A stretch of 64,000 bases of DNA from Phoronis australis (taxonomy: Eukaryota > Phoronida > Phoronidae): the NCBI GenBank assembly GCA_002633005.1, contig NMRA01000157.1, forward strand, positions 528,988 through 592,987, in the 5' to 3' direction. The notes under the pieces were generated by a model, which ran no database searches, was not told the origin of the DNA, and saw nothing but the letters and a program-made list of their open reading frames with translations. Below are positions 12,601 to 27,600 of this stretch, piece by piece. Every line of letters starts with the position of its first letter. Within the stretch, counting starts at the first letter, position 1. Both the position numbers and the translations under genes were made by a program.

Positions 12601-15600
12601 AAAATGAAACCTCTGCTGACAGCACATAAAGCAAATGGCCATGATAACTGTAACTACACATCTTTAGGCCCACACAACATGAAAAGCTGGGCATAAGGGA
12701 AATAATTGAGTTTTTAACCAAGAAGCAAGTTCCTAAAATGTGATGTGACTGAAAACTGATGTGTACATTGAAAATGGCAGACACTTGAAGAATATTTTTC
12801 AATTTAATATTAACTATACAATGAAAAGTATTAAGAACAGGCCAAAAACACTTGAATACCCACCAGTGTAAGACAATTGCATGGGCAAAGGATAGCCACC
12901 AGTGCCTATCAGGGAAGCTTAGACACATCCGTGAATACAAGAAACACAATTAATAAAAATTTCCGTGAAAAATGCACTATTTTGGGTATAGGTGCATGGG
13001 CCTAAATATGCGCATAATTTTATACAATATGCAAATGCACACAGAAGTTAAGCAAGATTGATCTTAAAGGGATATACAGCAAGGTTTTGGCACCTAAACT
13101 TTGTTGAATTGTCAAATTGGGAATCAATTTCAAGAACTTAAAACGGAATTTAAACTCAACTGAACCTTTTTAGTCAAAGTTCTGAAGAGCCAAGCCAAAA
13201 TTTTGAAAAGAACTACTGTCACGGATCTCGGCACTGACTTTCAGTAAGAACTGGATAGTTACATTAAACAACATAGAAAGCTTTCTGAACATGACAAGAA
13301 TAATGTCAAGCAAAATAATTCAAATAAATTACATAGCAAATGATGGAGTGACAAGTTTACAGAAGTGAACCAGTTGGTATAGTTGGACAGAGAATGGTAG
13401 ATTTTCAAAAAGTAATGTCAACCAGTTACGGAGGACCAGCAATTGACACAAGGGGGCCCAAATCATACAATGCACAATACTCTACAGGTGTTCAATAATG
13501 CGGGTGCTCGCGAGCACCCTCAAACACTTGCTTCTGAACAACAAACACTAGGCAAGCGCTCTCGTTAGGTTGGGATCCTATGAGTCAGTAAACTTTCTAG
13601 GCGATTAGCTTGAGTAACGACAATGATTCTAAATGGTAGTACATGAAGTATGCACGTCAAGATTGTTGGAGGCAATTTTCGTTCACTTGGTGCAGAAATA
13701 AATAATTCAATTTTCTTTATACTGATTGCAGGCTCCTTCCCTTGTTTTCTGAAATGACAGCAAGCTGTCATTCAATCGCGAGTTCTCACTTTAGGTGGGC
13801 ACTGACTCTCATTTCAGGCAGGCATATGCTCTAATGAACAGACCTCAGTATACACTAACATGAACTGCAAACTTAATCACATCATATCGAATTTCTGCAT
13901 AACTCTCAACAAACTCAGTTAGAAAAATGCCATATAAATACTCCACAAAAATACCCTGCCAAAAAATTGATTGGTCTGTGCTCTGGTGTCTCAGCAGCAC
14001 ACCCCTGTGTCCATTTTTGGAGACAACCCCCAAGAATTGTCAGGGTACCTTTCTGCGTAAGAATTAAGTAACCTTAGGTTTCCTTATGCAACAATGACTC
14101 ATCTCATCAAGGTTTGCTTCTCAATAGCAATCAGGAAACATGATGGTAATGAATGTTTGGAATACAGTGTGTAAGAAGAACCTTTAAATGACTTACAATC
14201 CAATATCCATGGCAACCAGGTAACAGTGAGATTACTTCATTTGATTTCCTCTCAACATCAATATCTTGCTGTGAGCAAATACAAGATGTCAGAACAGAAT
14301 TAACACTTACACATCTGACTGATCCAGTTCGTCTGCTGAGAAGGCGGGGTTCTCCATTGTCAGACCGTAACCGTGGTCTACTTCTTCTGGTCGCATGTAC
14401 AGGCTATTCTTGGCAGCTTTGTTGCGCACTCTCTCAGCCTCCCTCCTGCAAGATAAGGAAAAAAGTTAACTGATGCCATTGGTACTACTGTAACATCTCA
14501 CCTACTTCAGACCAACTTGTTAAAATTGGCCATTTTTTCACATGTTAATGGTTTTTAACATCGCACTGAATGTCCGTAATATTCGAAAGTATTGTTTTGA
14601 TTGTGACGAAGGTACAGAATTATAATAGAAAGTAAACCATTTATTATCTAGTAATATCATACTGTGTCCAAAATTGATGAGATTTTATTGCTAGTGCATG
14701 CTGACAGAGTATTGTGACAAAATTATGCAGACAATTCAAACAGACATGCAGAATGCAAACAGAACAAGAGAATTCAGAATATTCATGTTTATAAGGAAAT
14801 AAAAATCAAAAAGTATTACCAAAAAGCTTAAGGAAATCCTCATCCTAGAAGCAAGTGAGAATCTCAGTGGAATAGATTGCGATTCCAACGAGAATCTAAT
14901 TAAGATGTCATTCAAATTTGAAAGAGAAAAATTCTCACTATAATGAGAATACAATGATATTCCAGTGAGAAAGCAGTGCGGAACTAATTTGCATAGCATC
15001 CCTACTCAGTGAGAATTTGTCTTCCTGCCTGGTAAAATCCTAACTAAAAATCTCACCCAGGGAGACTGACTCAGTGAGGTTATCATATTGACAATCCTCA
15101 AGGTATTTCTCTTCTTCATATCAACTGTTCATCCCTAACACTATTTTATTTTGGTCCACCTGAAATTTCCCCACGAGCAGTCAATGAGTGTGTACGTTTA
15201 TCCTAAATTTTCACTCAATCATCTCATTCTAGTTTTTGCAAGTCCAAATTCTCACACAGAAATTCTTAGTGGATTTTAACTTGGCATTTTTCTAAGTCGA
15301 AAATTCTCACTGAATTCCCACAATTTTTCACACCACCCAATGAGTAAACTTAAGCATAGTTTTTTATTACTCCTTCAAAGTCTCAGTAGATTCTTACTTG
15401 CATTTCTCACTCAAATGGTTCATTTGCTGAGAATCTCAATGGAATCTCATTGGAATCCAGTGAGATTCTCACCTTCTTTTAGGTACTCATGATGGACAGA
15501 GATTTACCAACATGCTATGTCCTTAGTCTAAAGCACATTGTGCTTTCAATGAATTAATTAAAAACATGCTATGCTCTCTACCATTTGCGTGAACATGCCA

Positions 15601-18600
15601 CCATTTCTTTAGTTTTGTACTTAGATGGGTCACTTATTGTCCACAAATTGAATCATTTATAGAAATCATCGAAAATGGACAAAACATTGCAAGAGTTTAA
15701 GGACAAGATGTTGAAGAATAAAGACTTACTTTTTCCATGAAATAATGGCCACAATGAGTCCCACAATGCAGGCGAGGAAGAGGACACCACCTAGTGAGAT
15801 GAATGAGGCCTCCAGTGCTCCAATATCACTAGTTTGCTGTAAGGCTGGCAGAGACCGACCAACTAATTTGTATTTGCTGAACAACTTTTCAATCTCCGCA
15901 GAGTTTTCATTTATACGTCTGCAAGTAAAGGCACCATAAAGACTCAAGAATATTTTAGAACACACCAAGGTAAAAGATTTTGTAAATCATCAAATGTATG
16001 AGTTTCAGCTACAAAGAAATCTGAGTAAATATGATCACTGTTAAGCAGCAAAACCAGAATGTAGCAAAATTAAAAAGACAATTTTAACAAAGTTCTCTAT
16101 TTTAGTACAGAAGCGTGCTTTATTACTTACTTTAACAGATCGTCCCTAGTAACAAGTGCTCCCTTCGAATCAGTTGCAAATATATAAATATCAGTTCTGG
16201 AACAAAACATCAAACAAAACCATTCAGAATTGCTTACTAAGACATGACAGCATCAACTACTAATTCAAACACAAAACCTCCAAGAAACACCTCATTGTTG
16301 CAGGCTTGTCCGTAACTTTTTCCGTTTGTTATATTATACAGTGTTTTAAAGCAAAGCATATTGAAAGGTAATACCACCCCAAAACTGAAGGTAACAGAGT
16401 ACATGATGGCAACAAACAACTGCATGATGACCAGAAAAAGACACATAAATTGTATAACATAGAAATCTAAACACCAACTGAACATTTAATCGTTCATCAT
16501 GAGCATTACAGTTAAACAAGATTTATAATTAGTAAACAACAAATAATTAACATGTCTAGTGTTTATACAATGTTCACTGTAACCAATAAACAGCTCCAAG
16601 TAGTAAATGTCACCATAACAACTGCCATAGAGACAAATGCTGCAATATATTTTGGCTACAGGAGTTTTCCAATGTACACCTTGACAAGAAAACAACGTCT
16701 CTTTGGGTGGTGCTGGAGATCAAACATCACCAACTTTTGATGGCTGGGATGTGTCCAGAGAACATAATAGGACCAAATTTCAAAGGTGGCACTAAGGTGG
16801 ACGCCCACTAGGCAGAGGGTACCAGGGCTGCCTAAGGACAGCACCGTGACATACCATAATGGCAGAGCTGGGGAACTTGGTTCGACTTAAAAGGGGACAC
16901 AAGCTTTGGTGAAAGATAAGGGTAAGTGGAGTTAAGTTGTTGACAACTTACACTCTAAATGGGAGGTTATACTGAAATGAATAATAAAGGGCTCTATCAC
17001 ACCAATTAATTAAAAGTCAACAACTTCAAAAACTGGAGAATCAAGTAGGAACCGACTAAGTCTATTACAACCGAAGTAAAAACCCTGTGGAGGGCGTTGC
17101 ATAGTCCCCAACCCATTTCCAAATGTCCCTAGCCAATATCATCATGGTGTATATGGATATTCTAAGACTGGCATGTGACAGCGTCCTAAGGAATGTGAAT
17201 GTACTTACGCATCAGGGTTTACTTTGTCCACGTCCACCTTCATCTCAACTTTCTCTACATGGACATTGTATCCCAGTATACTGCTTAAATTCCTGCATAG
17301 AAATACACTCAGAGCATTAACCAATTAGACATGACAGCCACATAACTGTTACACAAAGAAAGAAACCCAAAGGAAAGACTGTATTTTATAAAATACAGCT
17401 CTTTTGACAAAATAAATTATGCCACTGCATTCCATGTAATATTTCTGTAACAATGGGAGAGCTAAACAAAATTTTACAGTGGATCAGGCATTTCCAAGCA
17501 ACTTTAAACAAAAGCATCCATCACAACTTGTGCATCTTTACTTAGTACAAAATGTCGCATTTTTTTTAGCCCAGTGATTGCTGTGTTAGTCACTATTTGA
17601 AATCAAAAACACATTTTGATGTTCTAATATCAACAAATTCAAATATCTGCAGGACAGTTAAGTCAGACATTCAATGTTATCTTCTCTATCCCATTCAACA
17701 CCCAACCGGTTGACAGTTTGAAATCTAAGTCAATCGTACAATGCGTTGTCTAACCATGATAACAAGCAGATAACGGCTCAGTAAATAAATGAGATATGAT
17801 CTTCACCTAATAGTGGTAAAAACAGATCCTTAATTTGCTACAGTCTACATCCTCCACTCACCCTATAAGTGGCTGTAATCCGTCAAGTATTTCTTGTTTG
17901 GGAACATTGGCAGACAAGATCACTCGATAGTTGTTGGTGAGTACAAACACCTGCAATGTATGGGTGTAATTATACACACCAAGGAATTGAATTTAAAAAC
18001 AAAAAAAACTGATTTCCAGTGCCTCAATCCCAGCAAACAGTACTGATATTTGTATAAGCTAGGATGAATGGGAACAATGTGAGCACATACTAACTTGTTG
18101 TGTGGCACTACAATCAGGTATGACAACTGTTTTTACATAATAAACCCTAAAATCACCTCTATTTCCAAACTGTCAATTCTGTATGATTCTGAGCAGCTCA
18201 AACTTGAATCTACACCAGGATATCCTTTATGCACATATTTTGTTTGGCACTGGAGAACACAGGCGTCTGTTGTGGTATCACAGCTTGCACTCTTCACAAA
18301 ATAGCATGGCTTGTACTTGTACACATAATAGCATTATTTGATTTCTCATCGTAGTGATCTAAACATATCTAAAACTTGGATATACTTAAATAGAGAGAGA
18401 AAGGTGAACAGTGGAGATTTCTAAAAGAATGACCATGCTTCACGTCCTTTCATTATAAAAAATTGAAGGATTATTGATCTGCCATTTGAATTTAAAAAAG
18501 ATTGCCATTCTTGCTGATTCCAAATAATTATGTTGGCTCATTCCAGGTTCCAACCTAATGAACAACTCAAAATTCACAACTGTTCAGTCCATACAATTCA

Positions 18601-21600
18601 GGTCACATGATATCCTTACCACAACAATAATAGCATACAAGAATAACAAGGTATTGTCATGTCACACTTATTCAACTAGTAATAAGAGGAGCACTTCATC
18701 ATCTGCACAACCTAAATATCAACTTGCTCCTGCACGCTACACCGCAATAAAACCCCTGTCGTCAATTGAAATCTAACACCAGATGACTACCTTGATTTTC
18801 TCGACTGATGACAATCCAGCACCACTCTCATCAGTTGCTTTCACATTAAGGTCAAACATTTTCTTGGCTGAATCGATAGACTTAGTTCGAGAGTAGAGGA
18901 CACCAGTGTCTGGCTCCAAATAGAACGACTGGTGGTCATCTCCCTTAGCCTCGAGCTCATACTTTAAGTCTGAGGTACCAGTGTCACCATCTGTTGCCTG
19001 GAACAGTTATCAGAGTGAGCATACAAAGAACAAAGACATCTGCAGTCAATTCTATCAATGATCATATGGCTAGTCTCAGCTACACTCAATAGCATAATTA
19101 TTGTGTTTAACTGTGTTTTTCAAATATACGACACTACAAAATAAGGTGAATTAAACATAGACAAAATTCTCACTCATGGTCATGAACCAGTACAATGAGG
19201 GGATAACTTTTAGTTATTAACAAGTTGAGACATTCCAGCAGCAACACAGCACACAGCATGAAACCATTTAACAATAACTATATTTAGCCCGAATATTCCA
19301 TGAAGTAAATCAACCATCTATCCTCAAGTTAAAAATTCAAATTATATTGTGCATCTTGATTTAGTGATAGGACTACTACCACGGAACATACCCATTCACT
19401 CAACGACCAGTGTCGCATATTTATATAGAATTTCACAAGCCTCGCAAAAAATCGAGTCACCAATACAAGATAACACTGTATTCTTGTTTTCTAAGGTTAT
19501 ACTGTGGACAGAATGTAGCTCATTTGTTTTAAGTTGGAATTAATAAACTGCGGCTTTATTCTTATATTATCTTACTTTAAGGTTGGCGTTTTGGACCTGC
19601 TAGTGCAGTACTCAGTACACCTTGATAATAATGTTAAAAACATTTGGACTTGGCTCAATTTAGAATACAGTTATTTAGTCCCACTACAGGTACCATATGC
19701 GTCTACCATACCAGTCAATCCTGAGAATAAATACAGAGATCATACTTTTACTTTTCTTTCATTCACTGAGCTATTGTCCACTATGACAACATGCATGTCA
19801 AGAGTTACCTAAAACCAATTATAAACCCATACAATCCTGCATGGTAAATAACCACCAGATAATAACCCTGTGGCATGGAGATTTGGCCGGGATGGGCATG
19901 CTGGGATGTTCTGTCAAAGTAGAGGCTCATGTGACTTGGTTGGATGAACCGCATGGTATATGGATCGGCAATGTCAAGCGCAACAAAAGTTGAATATCTT
20001 CACTTTTGTTACATGAGTTTTGCTGAATGTATTTCTCAATATATGGGATAAACATGCCCTTGGCAGTTGTATCCTGTATCTAGACACCAAATGGGGTATC
20101 AAGGATTTATCTCCTTCCAAATCCCACTAGGGGTCTAATTCGATGGAAATAACAACCTCACCAAGTAATAATCTATATTTATTCAAGGACCACAATCAGA
20201 GTAGGTAAAGTCTGCAATTATTGAAGAAAAGCCCTGCTGTTTTGGAGTTAAAAAAGGATACGGTGAAATGAATCAGTGAAATAGGGTTTTTTCAACATAC
20301 TTGGGCCTGCTAGGTTGTTTTAATGGTATCGAATACAGCAAACAAGGATGTAATGGAGGTGGCATTTTGGCACACTAGCATTAACTTGCATATTTGTCAA
20401 ATTTGACTGGATGTATGCTGTCAAATTTGCAGATGCCTAAATAAACATAGAAAACAAACTGGGGTCTTAAGGTGCTCCAAACTTGGCAGAACTAGCAAAA
20501 TAAGTTGGAGACATGACAATGAGAAACGCAGGAAAAACTGCTTTGTTAACAGTTGCACAGCATTGCTTTTTTCATTGGTAATTCACATCTTGTATATGTG
20601 CGGCATATAATTTCATGTTTACCCGATGAACAGTTTGTATTAATTGTTCCTTCATAAATTTGAGTCAAATAGTTCACTAGGTAATTGCAATGTAGTGAGC
20701 ATTAAAATTAGTATAAAAACAGCAGTCTGAACATGAATTACATGATGATATACACCAACATACCTTTATGGTCCCAATAACGTAATTCAAAGAAGCATCG
20801 CTGGGCACCCCAAATACATAAGGTACATCCTGGAACACTGGTGGGTTGTCATTGACGTCACCAACAGTGACGACTAGAGTGACTATATTGGGATCTGCAA
20901 ACAGTTCAGATGCTTATCAAATTTGAGAAAGAAGTGACATTTATTTGAAAAGCCAAAATTCAAACATCTTATTGATGTCACAATTACAACACTGGCATGA
21001 GCTCACACAATCTCTGTTCAATTCCTGTTTTGACTGAAAACTAGTGAAAGGATAGTCACACAGTGGCACTACTTGACATTATGACACTCAATCACCCTAC
21101 CTTCAACAGCTCTCAGTTTCCTAGCAACAGCTCTCCGTCTCCTAGTGACAACTCTCTCAGCTCTGACCTTCAGTGTGTAGCTTGACACAGTTTCTCTATC
21201 AAGCTGTTTGACACAGAACACTTTCCCCGTAGAATTTTGTATGGAGAAAAAGCCTGAAACATTGTAGTGTATCATCTTATGAAATGGAAGCTGAAACATT
21301 TTGTTAATAAACCATAGTCTAATGATCTGGAAAATTGGCAAGTCATTTATAACAGTCTGAATGGCTTTGGTTAGCTATGTCTTAATTAGGATATGAAATA
21401 TCTATTCAACCGTAGTTTTTATCCTCAGTAAAAAGGATGATCGTATCAAAAGCAATTATTGGATATTTTGGCCTAGGTATGGCTTTTGTAGCAAGCGTTA
21501 TGCCTCCACATCATGGGCTATTGAGTCAAGATAGACTCCAGCAAAGCAAACAGTTGATAAACCCTAATGATACAAGAACAACTGTAATAACACATCTGAC

Positions 21601-24600
21601 TGGAGTGTCCAATCAGTGCATGGCATGAATGTTTGTAGTGAGGACAGATGATGAGAGTGCCGATTGTGTAGAGAAATGAAAGAAGTAGCTGCTTCACTTG
21701 ACTACAGGTCACAAGGCCAAGCGATTGTTGATTATTGAGGGCTTAACTGGCAGTCTTTGAGCAAAAAAACTAGGAACAAATCATTTGCAATTTTAGGCAA
21801 TTTGCAAGTTAGACAATCCAATATGCTGACCATCATAGAGAAAGTATTAGAATAATCTGAAGCACATCATAATAAAGTCTTTATTACTGTACAGGATTAA
21901 ATCAAGTAATAAGACAGAGCAAGATGAAACAGAACAGCAAAGACACAAAAACGAAATACATTTCCATAGTTACCCAACACATTCCCATAGTTACTCTATT
22001 CATTTCCATAGTTACCCATCACATTTCCATAGTTACTCAATTCATTTCCATAGTTACCCAATTCATTTCCATAGTTACCCAATTCATTTCCAGACACAAT
22101 AGTATAGAGTATTGGCAGTCCAGCCAGTTCCTCTGTTGTGTTCAGGTCAACCAGTAACAATGGTGGTTTTTGTCCTTCATTGAACACAATGTTATATGTT
22201 GGCTTGTCAAAAACTGGTACTTTGGATGTTCGTTTGACAGTAATTTTCACCTGCAAAAGCACACACACAGGGTAGTACATGATATGTATCACCTTGACAC
22301 TAAATGCTTGTTACAAAGTAAGCTGTTTTGGAATCCTTCTTAGACATTTTATTTGTAAAAAACTTCAGCCAAGCAACTGAAATAATTGAGAAAGCCTCCT
22401 TACTGTAACCTAAATATTCACTAGGTGGTGCTACTGTAGAAAGGAACCTCTGAATAGGTGGCTCCCTATTCATTAGCAAGTGCTACAGTACAAAAGAGCA
22501 CTCTGAATGAGATGAGAACAGAACAAAGTTGCTGATCAACAAGAAGGCATTCACGGATTAAGTGTTTCACATCACCTCAATGCACAAATATCTACAGGTA
22601 GGTACTACTGCCACTAGCATAACCAAGTGACTTTCGAGTTCCAACACAAACTTAGATAACTTGACAAGTCAGTTTGTTGGCTCACAACATAATGCTACAA
22701 TCTATGCTTTTGACAGCAAACATTGGATGCAAAGAAGCAGTTAATAGTTAGACTCACCATGGTAGTGTCATTTGAAGACGGGCTATAGTTGTCCTCTGCC
22801 ATAACTGTTAAGTTGTAAGTGATTTCGGATACAATGGAGAGTTTCTTGGCAACAGTTATAGCTCCCGTACTATTAACACCAAACAAGCCATTATTTGGAT
22901 CATCTGAAGAGAGGAAGCAATCCAACATTTAATACAAGGAGCCGATAATATAACTATGGAATGTATACAATAACAGCAACAGTCATGACTGTAAATGTCA
23001 GGACAAAATTGATGTCCATGGTTACAGTGGGAAATATTCTACATACTACAATTTACTGTTCTGAGAGCACAAAAGTATCTGTCACCAGAATCAACTTCTA
23101 ATCCTAGTGAGCTAAGCGAGTCTAGTTAAAAAGAATGGAATTGATTTCTTTCATTCTCGAGCATTTTGGGACATTAAACGTTTTTGTGTCAATAGTTTAA
23201 GTAGCTCCCACAGCACAATAGTGGCATCTTGAAGGCAAGACAGTTGCAAAGAATTCATAAAAAAATAGAGAAATGACCTACAACAGTACATCTAGACAAT
23301 AATGTAGAACGCAGTCCATCAACTACCCCGTAACCATCTAGAAACACAGCGCATTTCCTCTTGCTGACTTTATATTGGAAAATGATTTTCACCAAACAAA
23401 TACTTCATACTCTCAGGGAATTATTTTATAACCTTAAAATTTCATACTATACTAAAAACTGCTGTGATCAAAGCTAACTAAGAACACAAGTGCATGAGGT
23501 ATAACTAAAGCGTAACCCCACAGAGGCTGCACCACATTCACTCTCCCGGGTTAGCCCAGTCAACCTTCCTGAGCATTTTATTGGTTCCCAAGACAACTTT
23601 CGGCTCACAAACAAATTAGATGTCTTCACCTTTTGGCCCATCTGAACTGGCACACGCTGGCTGAGAGAACCGGAAGCAGCCTGTGATTACTGCCAAATAT
23701 GTCCAATTTAAAAAGGGAAAATTCAATGTAAGGCCATCAGTCACACAGATGTTTCAATGGGCTTTTAAACTATCCACAAGGGCAACACAACACCATGACA
23801 TTCGAATCTTTCATGAAGTATTAAATTCATTGCATGTAATGCATTATGTTGTATTATATCTCCTCTTGTGTTCAAGATGCCCATCTTGGAAAGCACCAGA
23901 TTTACTGAAGAGGACACAATAACTTTAGTTTATAATCAAGAGCAGGTTAAAGACAATAAATACCACACATAATTATTCACCAAAAGAAAAATGTTCAAAA
24001 ATTCAAAACACATGAACAGAACCTTGGACTAGGCTTACCAATAACAGTAAATTTCAAAGCACCAAGACCAGCATACAGTTGAATAACCAGAGAGCCAATA
24101 GGAGTCTTGTCATCTATAGAAACTTGGTAAACCTTCTGTGCAAACTTGGGTGGAGTGTCATTCATATCTGTGACATTGACTATAACTTGAATAGTAGTCT
24201 GAAGTCTGGGCAATCCTAGATCGTGCGCGACAACACTGATGTTGTACCAAGACTGCTTCTCATAATCCAAACTGTTTTGCGTTCTAACATAACCCACGGA
24301 GTCTGCAAAAGAAATAGTTTATTTACTGCAATGTGTTGTTATGCAAATGTATAACCATACCAAAACTCTGTATTAAACACATATTAAAACCTACCTGAGG
24401 AAATTATACTGAACCACATTATTTTAATTTAAATGCAAATTCCAAACCAACTTTAAGACAGAGCAACTACCATGAATACATTACTACACTACAGTTTGTG
24501 TCACGTGCATGTTTGACTCAAAACCAACCAGATCATGATAATTCAGCCAAACTCGTTTCATTCCCAGTGTAAATCGAGCTAGACTGCGTTAGGTTTTACC

Positions 24601-27600
24601 ACTGGATAGCTAAAAATGACATTTCAAAACAAGAACAATCAACACCTGCATTAAGAACTTAAGACCATGCTGTACACTTAATTCTGGATGAACTGACACA
24701 ATTTCCTGCAGAGTATCATGTTACATACCCGTCATGAACTATTTTAATTTTGATTAAGTATGACACACCTTTGTTTACGACATAAAACATGTTAGAGGCA
24801 GCACCCTCTATACTGTACAGCACTTTCCCATTAATGCCACTATCAGTGTCATTGGCAAACACAGTAGTCACCTGTAAAACATCAAAAGGTTCCTTTTAAC
24901 AACAAAAATAAAAATGTTGGATATGGTGATGGTTATGCAAGGGCAAAGGGCAAACAAGTCGTAAACAAAAGGGAACACAAAATTCAAATAAAAATTTCTT
25001 ACTCTTAACATACAAGAGTGCTCGTGTGACATACATACATCAACCACCGAAAATTTATTGTGTAAAATAACCCTTGTAACCTTTACTAAAATACAGATTT
25101 TTGGTTACCGTGGGAAGACATTTTTCTTCTTAAATTAATGTTCCCAAATGTGTATTAATTAACAGTGCAATCATTATAATATGTGATGTAAATATTCCAT
25201 GAATAGGCCCACATACTGGTTCTAGACTTTTACAATACTTACTGTTGTTGCATGGCAAGTAATTACAAAGTAAATTAACACTAAAAAGTTTTCCTCTAAG
25301 ATAACCAGGCATCTGTACCTTTAGCAAGGAGGGACATTGAAAATGGCTACCTTCCTCTTTAAGTGTCAAAGAAAAGTGGAAGTTAACACTTTATTATAAT
25401 TTTAAAGAGTCTACAAACTGATTGAAAGTTGAAAGATAACACATGAAAGGAACAATAACCATAAAATAACCATTATTATATTTGAGCTGTATAAGCAACA
25501 CCTTTTGATGCGAATCGGGGGCACTTTCACAATGCACATCAACCAACTGCACTTATGAGCATACATGAAAGTCTGTCAGCTTTTGCTACAACTAACCAAA
25601 GCAACAAGGCTAGAGTAGAATAATTATCAAAAAATAAACAGGCTACGTTGACTTATACTTACAAGGATTCCTGGTGGCTGATTCTCCTTGATATCAATAG
25701 ATGGCAGCGGGTATCTGTAGTATTGTGGAGCATTATCGTTAATATCATCAACAGTCAGGGTCAACCTTGTTGTGGAGTTACGTGATGGCTGACCTTGATC
25801 TGCTACCTGGAATGACAAGGCAGCATAATGTGAGAGATGAAATTCCCACATACAACTCTCCAATTACTAAACAAATCTAAAGACTATGATTGATTGAGCA
25901 CTGCAGAGTGTGAGCAACAAAAACCATTCGTGTACAGAATGTCCCAAAAATGAACTCACAATTACTTGCCTACTTTCACAGCAGTTCCAGATAGATACAG
26001 CTCAACATTCTTATGCAGACATGAGGTATCAGCAGGTTACATACAGACATGAGGTGTCTGTGCAGGTTTTGGTTTGAAATGAATCCCTTCACTTACTGTA
26101 ACAATCATGTTGTAGGACGACACATTCTCTCGGTCCAGTAGTCCATCAATAAATACTTCTCCAGTGGTCCTGTTCACGTCCACAACACCTGCACCTAAAA
26201 GTCAAACAGATTTCATTATAACACAGGCCACGTAACAACACAAATGTCAATGCCATTTTTAAGTTATGTACACAATGATTAAATTTTTATGCAAAAATTG
26301 AATTTGAAACATTCCTGTACGTAGTCATGATCTGAAGGTTGAAAAAGGTTGACGTCCTGATATTTACAAAAGGTTTCCAGTAAGTTCTCGCTGCTCCTAT
26401 CACGTTATTGAATATAATTTTCATAGTTTGTCTTATTTGAGTTAAGATTTTACCAATGAATCATTGGCATATTTGAACATAATTTCAATTTGATAGGCCA
26501 AATGTGCTGTAATGACACCACCATACAGCACAACAGTGGAGGCAACACACCTGTAAGTGCCGATACACACTGTTAGTATTTAAAATAGTTTTACTTCATT
26601 CGTCACCAGTTGGTGGTTTTTGTGTTTGTGTGATGCAACATCTACCGAATCTCCTTTCCCACGTGACTCTATTCTTCAATAGTATTTTGCATATGCGAGA
26701 CTGTTTGACTGAACATGGTTTGTAGATGTAACACGCCAATTTGGATCATTCTTATTTTAACACATTTACTGATAAGTTTACTTACAGTTTCGTCTTCATT
26801 TATGCCACAATTTGGTGTAAGTATATTGTAGTTAGTTTTGTTATATAGACAGAACTTCAACGTTGTGTCGCTTATTCTAAGTACCTTTTCGAATTACCGT
26901 AGACTCAACTACTTTGAAGTTTGTTTGAGTAAGTAATAGTTTTACTTAGTAAGGAAGGAATATTAGTATTGTAACTTTGTAAACAATTAACGCGTTGTTC
27001 AATTGTCTCATAAAACATTTTTTGTATGTTTCAATTAGAATGAGCAACTACAACTAACAAAGAAATGAAGTTTAAATTAATTCAACTTATGCTCACGTTC
27101 ATTCATGTGGGCGTAACAATTTTCGCAACCACAACACCACCTAGAAACTCAACAGAGTTTGAATGCAAAACTAGTTTTAACTGACTAGCAGCCACATTGC
27201 TTTTAGCACATAAACTGATGACCAATAAATTTCAACTTATTAAGTGACAGTTTTGTCAGGAAGTGCTTCTTACCTGTACGAAGAAAAATCTGAAATCAAT
27301 TTCAACGTGGGCTATAGTCTAATGCAATGATTCTTCACACTGAAAATCACCAGGCTATGGGCAGGTATTTTTGTTAAAAAGCAGTAACTGGTATGCCAGG
27401 TAATTGCAAATTATCCTGGCTGTTACACTTTTCAATCAAGTTCTTTCAACTTTTCCACAGAAATATTGTCCAAATCTTAAAACGTTACTGTTTCATGATG
27501 ACAGCTAAACGTTACAAACCCGTGGTAACATTGAAGTTAACCTTTCCAATTTACTTATGTGTGCTGTAAATTTTGTTGTAATCAACTTCACTGATTTCTC

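Larger units (their letters stand above)
16197..20763 (-). other. Introns around the membrane-adjacent domain exons
   Basis: Introns 16197-17208, 17293-17861, 17951-18790 and 18998-20763 hold no repeat array, transposon or RNA gene that I could recognise. Short ORFs here look like chance. Confidence 0.5.

Noticed and set aside
12446-12949. Open frame of 167 codons on the minus strand in intron 49/50
   Set aside because: Cys/Phe/Leu-rich, low-complexity-like product without any family pattern, flanked by verified cadherin exons; likely chance.
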